DNA of 64,000 nucleotides, taken from contig UQNW01000005.1 of assembly GCA_900542495.1 (NCBI GenBank), forward strand, positions 1 to 64,000, given 5' to 3'. The translations under genes were made by a program, and so were the position numbers. Within the stretch, counting starts at the first letter, position 1, and every line of letters begins with the position of its first letter. Below the pieces are notes generated by a model that had not been told where the DNA came from, ran no database searches, and was given only the letters and a program-made list of their open reading frames with translations. Positions 62,170-64,000 of this stretch are shown here, in pieces. This DNA is from an uncultured Roseburia sp. Its GTDB lineage: Bacteria; Bacillota; Clostridia; Lachnospirales; Lachnospiraceae.

Positions 62170-62988
62170 TTATTTTCTTACTTCCAGATATTCCTGATAT
62201 ACCTGACTCCAGATTTCATTTTTAAGTTCCATGAATTCCTTTGTCATCTTTGTCTCCTGAGTACGTGGATATGGAATATCAATCTTTACAATATCTCTGA
62301 TACGTCCCGGGCGGGCGCTCATGATAATAACTGTCTGTGCAAGAATGATTGCTTCCTCAACATCATGTGTAATAAAGAAGCACGTCTTCTTCTCTCTCTG
62401 CCAGGTCTCTAACAGCTCTGTCTGTAACTGGGTACGTGTCTGTGCATCAAGAGCTCCGAATGGCTCATCCATAAGTAATACTTCAGGCTCTGCTGCATAT
62501 GCTCTTGCGATAGCAACACGCTGTTTCATACCACCGGATAATTCTTTTGGATAATGTTCTGCGAACTTCTCCAACTGAACCATCTCCAAATATTTCATTG
62601 CCTCTTCTTCTGCCTGTTTTCCTTTGATGCCACGCATCTCTAATGCAAACATAACATTTTTCTTAACAGTAAGCCATGGGAATAATGCATACTGCTGGAA
62701 TACAACGCCACGGTCTGTACCGGTTCCTTTTACTTCTTTTCCATCGCAGTATACTGCTCCGCTTGTCGGCTCTAATAATCCTGCGATAATATTCAATAAA
62801 GTGGATTTTCCACATCCGGATGGTCCTACGACACAGATGAACTCATTATCATGAATATCAAGTGTCACTCCGTTTAATGCAACCATCTCACCATTTCTTG
62901 TATTATATATCTTCTTTACGTTATCAACTTTTACACGAACCGGTCTGCTGTCATCGCGATTTGTTAAATCTCTCTCTTCTCCTGCCAT
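62170..62988 (-). CDS. ABC ATPase, sulfonate/taurine/nitrate type (SsuB/TauB)
   Basis: 272 residues: Walker A GPSGCGKST, Q-loop VFQQYALFPWLTVKKN, signature LSGGMKQR, Walker B LLMDEPFGALD, H-loop ITHDVEEAI. Overlaps the end of the permease gene by 25 bases. Confidence 0.92.
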   Translation of the reverse strand: MAGEERDLTNRDDSRPVRVKVDNVKKIYNTRNGEMVALNGVTLDIHDNEFICVVGPSGCGKSTLLNIIAGLLEPTSGAVYCDGKEVKGTGTDRGVVFQQYALFPWLTVKKNVMFALEMRGIKGKQAEEEAMKYLEMVQLEKFAEHYPKELSGGMKQRVAIARAYAAEPEVLLMDEPFGALDAQTRTQLQTELLETWQREKKTCFFITHDVEEAIILAQTVIIMSARPGRIRDIVKIDIPYPRTQETKMTKEFMELKNEIWSQVYQEYLEVRK

Positions 62989-63749
62989 GATGTCAGTCTC
63001 CTTTCAAGATATTTGATCAGTTTCTCCATTGAGATACCTAAGATACCAATGATAATAATGTATAAAAGCATTGGTGCAGATTCAAAGCTGTTGTTCAGAG
63101 ATCTGATTCTCATTCCCAAACCGGCTGTTGCTCCAGTAGATTCTGCAGCGATCAGTGTTGTAAGTGCTACAGAAGCTCCAAGTCTTACTGCTGTCAGGAT
63201 AAATGGTAATGTTGCAGGAGCAATAACTCTGATGAAGATATCTTTATCTGTTGCTCCAAGAACTCTTGCTGCTTTGATCAGTGTCTCATCTACATTGATA
63301 ACACCCTGATAGATTGTAATGCACATTGTCAAGAAACATGCAATCGTGATAACGATGATCTGTGGTTTTCTTCCAACACCTGCTGCAATTACAATAAGTG
63401 GTACATAAGCAAGTGGTGGGATGTTACGGATGAACTGGATCCATGGTTCAATAATATAACGAACCGGTTTATACCATGCCATAAGGATTGCAACCGGAAG
63501 TGCGATTACAAAACCAAGCACATAACCTGCTACAACTGAAATCAAACTGGATAAAATATCCGTACCCAGAACACCTCTGTCAATCATTGTTTTAATGCTC
63601 TGACAAACTACCACAACATTCTGGAACGCTCTGCTTGTTGATGGAATAATTGATAAGATATACCAGAACAGCATAGCCACTGCAAATGAGATCAGTAACC
63701 AGACTCTCTTTGGTATTTTATCTGCCAGAGATTTGTTTTTGTTATTCAT
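62964..63749 (-). CDS. ABC permease, sulfonate/taurine/nitrate type (SsuC/TauC)
   Basis: 261 residues with six helices and the coupling loop LIKAARVLGATDKDIFIRVI. WYKPVRYIIEPWIQFIRNIP is the typical segment of this family. ATG 63749 after AAGGAGACGG. First gene of the permease-ATPase-SBP operon. Confidence 0.9.
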   Translation of the reverse strand: MNNKNKSLADKIPKRVWLLISFAVAMLFWYILSIIPSTSRAFQNVVVVCQSIKTMIDRGVLGTDILSSLISVVAGYVLGFVIALPVAILMAWYKPVRYIIEPWIQFIRNIPPLAYVPLIVIAAGVGRKPQIIVITIACFLTMCITIYQGVINVDETLIKAARVLGATDKDIFIRVIAPATLPFILTAVRLGASVALTTLIAAESTGATAGLGMRIRSLNNSFESAPMLLYIIIIGILGISMEKLIKYLERRLTSWQEKREI

Positions 63750-63847
63750 AATACCGTCTCCTTCCCTTTCGGAACTTCTTTCTTGATTCAAAGTATAGAC
63801 CTCTATTTTGTTTTTGATAAGGATGAACTTTTTTCATCCTTTTTAAG

Positions 63848-63883
63848 AAAGGCGTCTGGCAAAAAAAACTGCCAGACACCTTT
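63848..63883 (-). terminator. Hairpin upstream of the sulfonate-type ABC operon
   Basis: AAAGGTGTCTGGCA pairs with TGCCAGACGCCTTT around a T-rich loop on the minus strand. It probably ends the unit to the right, outside the window. I see no gene in 63884-64000. Confidence 0.5.
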
Positions 63884-64000
63884 GTCTGAAATGACGGTAA
63901 CACAAATCGTCACTTTATTAATCTGGTTCTTATCTTTGTATTCTTCAAAAGCATTGATTCCATAGGGGAGCAAATATGGGTGCAGCTTATTTAATATTGT

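Overview
The window looks like a chromosomal segment of an anaerobic, gut-type Firmicute, most likely Lachnospiraceae. The evidence is moderate-to-low GC, strong GGAGG ribosome sites, Clostridia-style ROK/AraC regulation, Cys-type sulfatases with a radical-SAM anaerobic maturase, no respiratory genes, and an integrated mobilizable element of a Clostridial type. Most host genes lie on the minus strand. No rRNA, tRNA or CRISPR array was seen.

Layout. 0-6.4 kb: housekeeping and decaying genes (partial MATE exporter, Lrp remnant, unknown protein, lysA with a MarR regulator, esterase, broken AAA-ATPase). 6.4-11.9 kb: a locus matching E. coli yidJ-yidK-yidL (sulfatase, Na+/solute symporter, divergent AraC regulator), with a degraded IS1182-like element between regulator and symporter. 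12-31.7 kb: a sulfated-glycan island with a circularly permuted GH3, a NagZ-like GH3, beta-phosphoglucomutase, two more Cys-type sulfatases, a ROK regulator, an Opp/Dpp-type ABC importer in one operon with a sulfatase, the sulfatase-maturing enzyme, a TauE-type anion exporter and a MATE exporter. The sulfatases and GH3 enzymes show no signal peptide, so glycans are probably imported still sulfated and degraded in the cytoplasm, with the sulfur anion possibly exported.

31.9-41.3 kb: a compact sugar-catabolic locus (ROK regulator, MelB-like transporter, PGI-like isomerase, PFK-like kinase, class II aldolase, TIM-like isomerase, LarA-like nickel-pincer enzyme). The PGI and TIM paralogues keep catalytic residues but have altered phosphate-binding loops, which suggests a parallel glycolysis on a sugar whose C6 end carries no phosphate. 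This is the best candidate here for an undescribed pathway.

41.7-52.8 kb: an ~11 kb integrated mobilizable element with 14-bp direct repeats at its ends. It carries relaxase and MobC genes and a VanRS-like two-component system with a MacAB-like ABC exporter, a lipoprotein and a penicillin-binding-type serine hydrolase. Its integrase has lost its N-terminal part. It sits between a GH3 gene and that gene's terminator.

52.8-64 kb: that GH3, larC1 (nickel-pincer cofactor synthesis, with a long His-rich loop), a two-component system, nagA and nagB for amino-sugar catabolism, and a sulfonate/taurine/nitrate-type ABC importer. Together the host genes fit use of sulfated amino-sugar glycans plus one or more unusual sugars, with LarA and LarC1 linked by the nickel-pincer cofactor. 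All calls come from reading the sequence; no database search was run.
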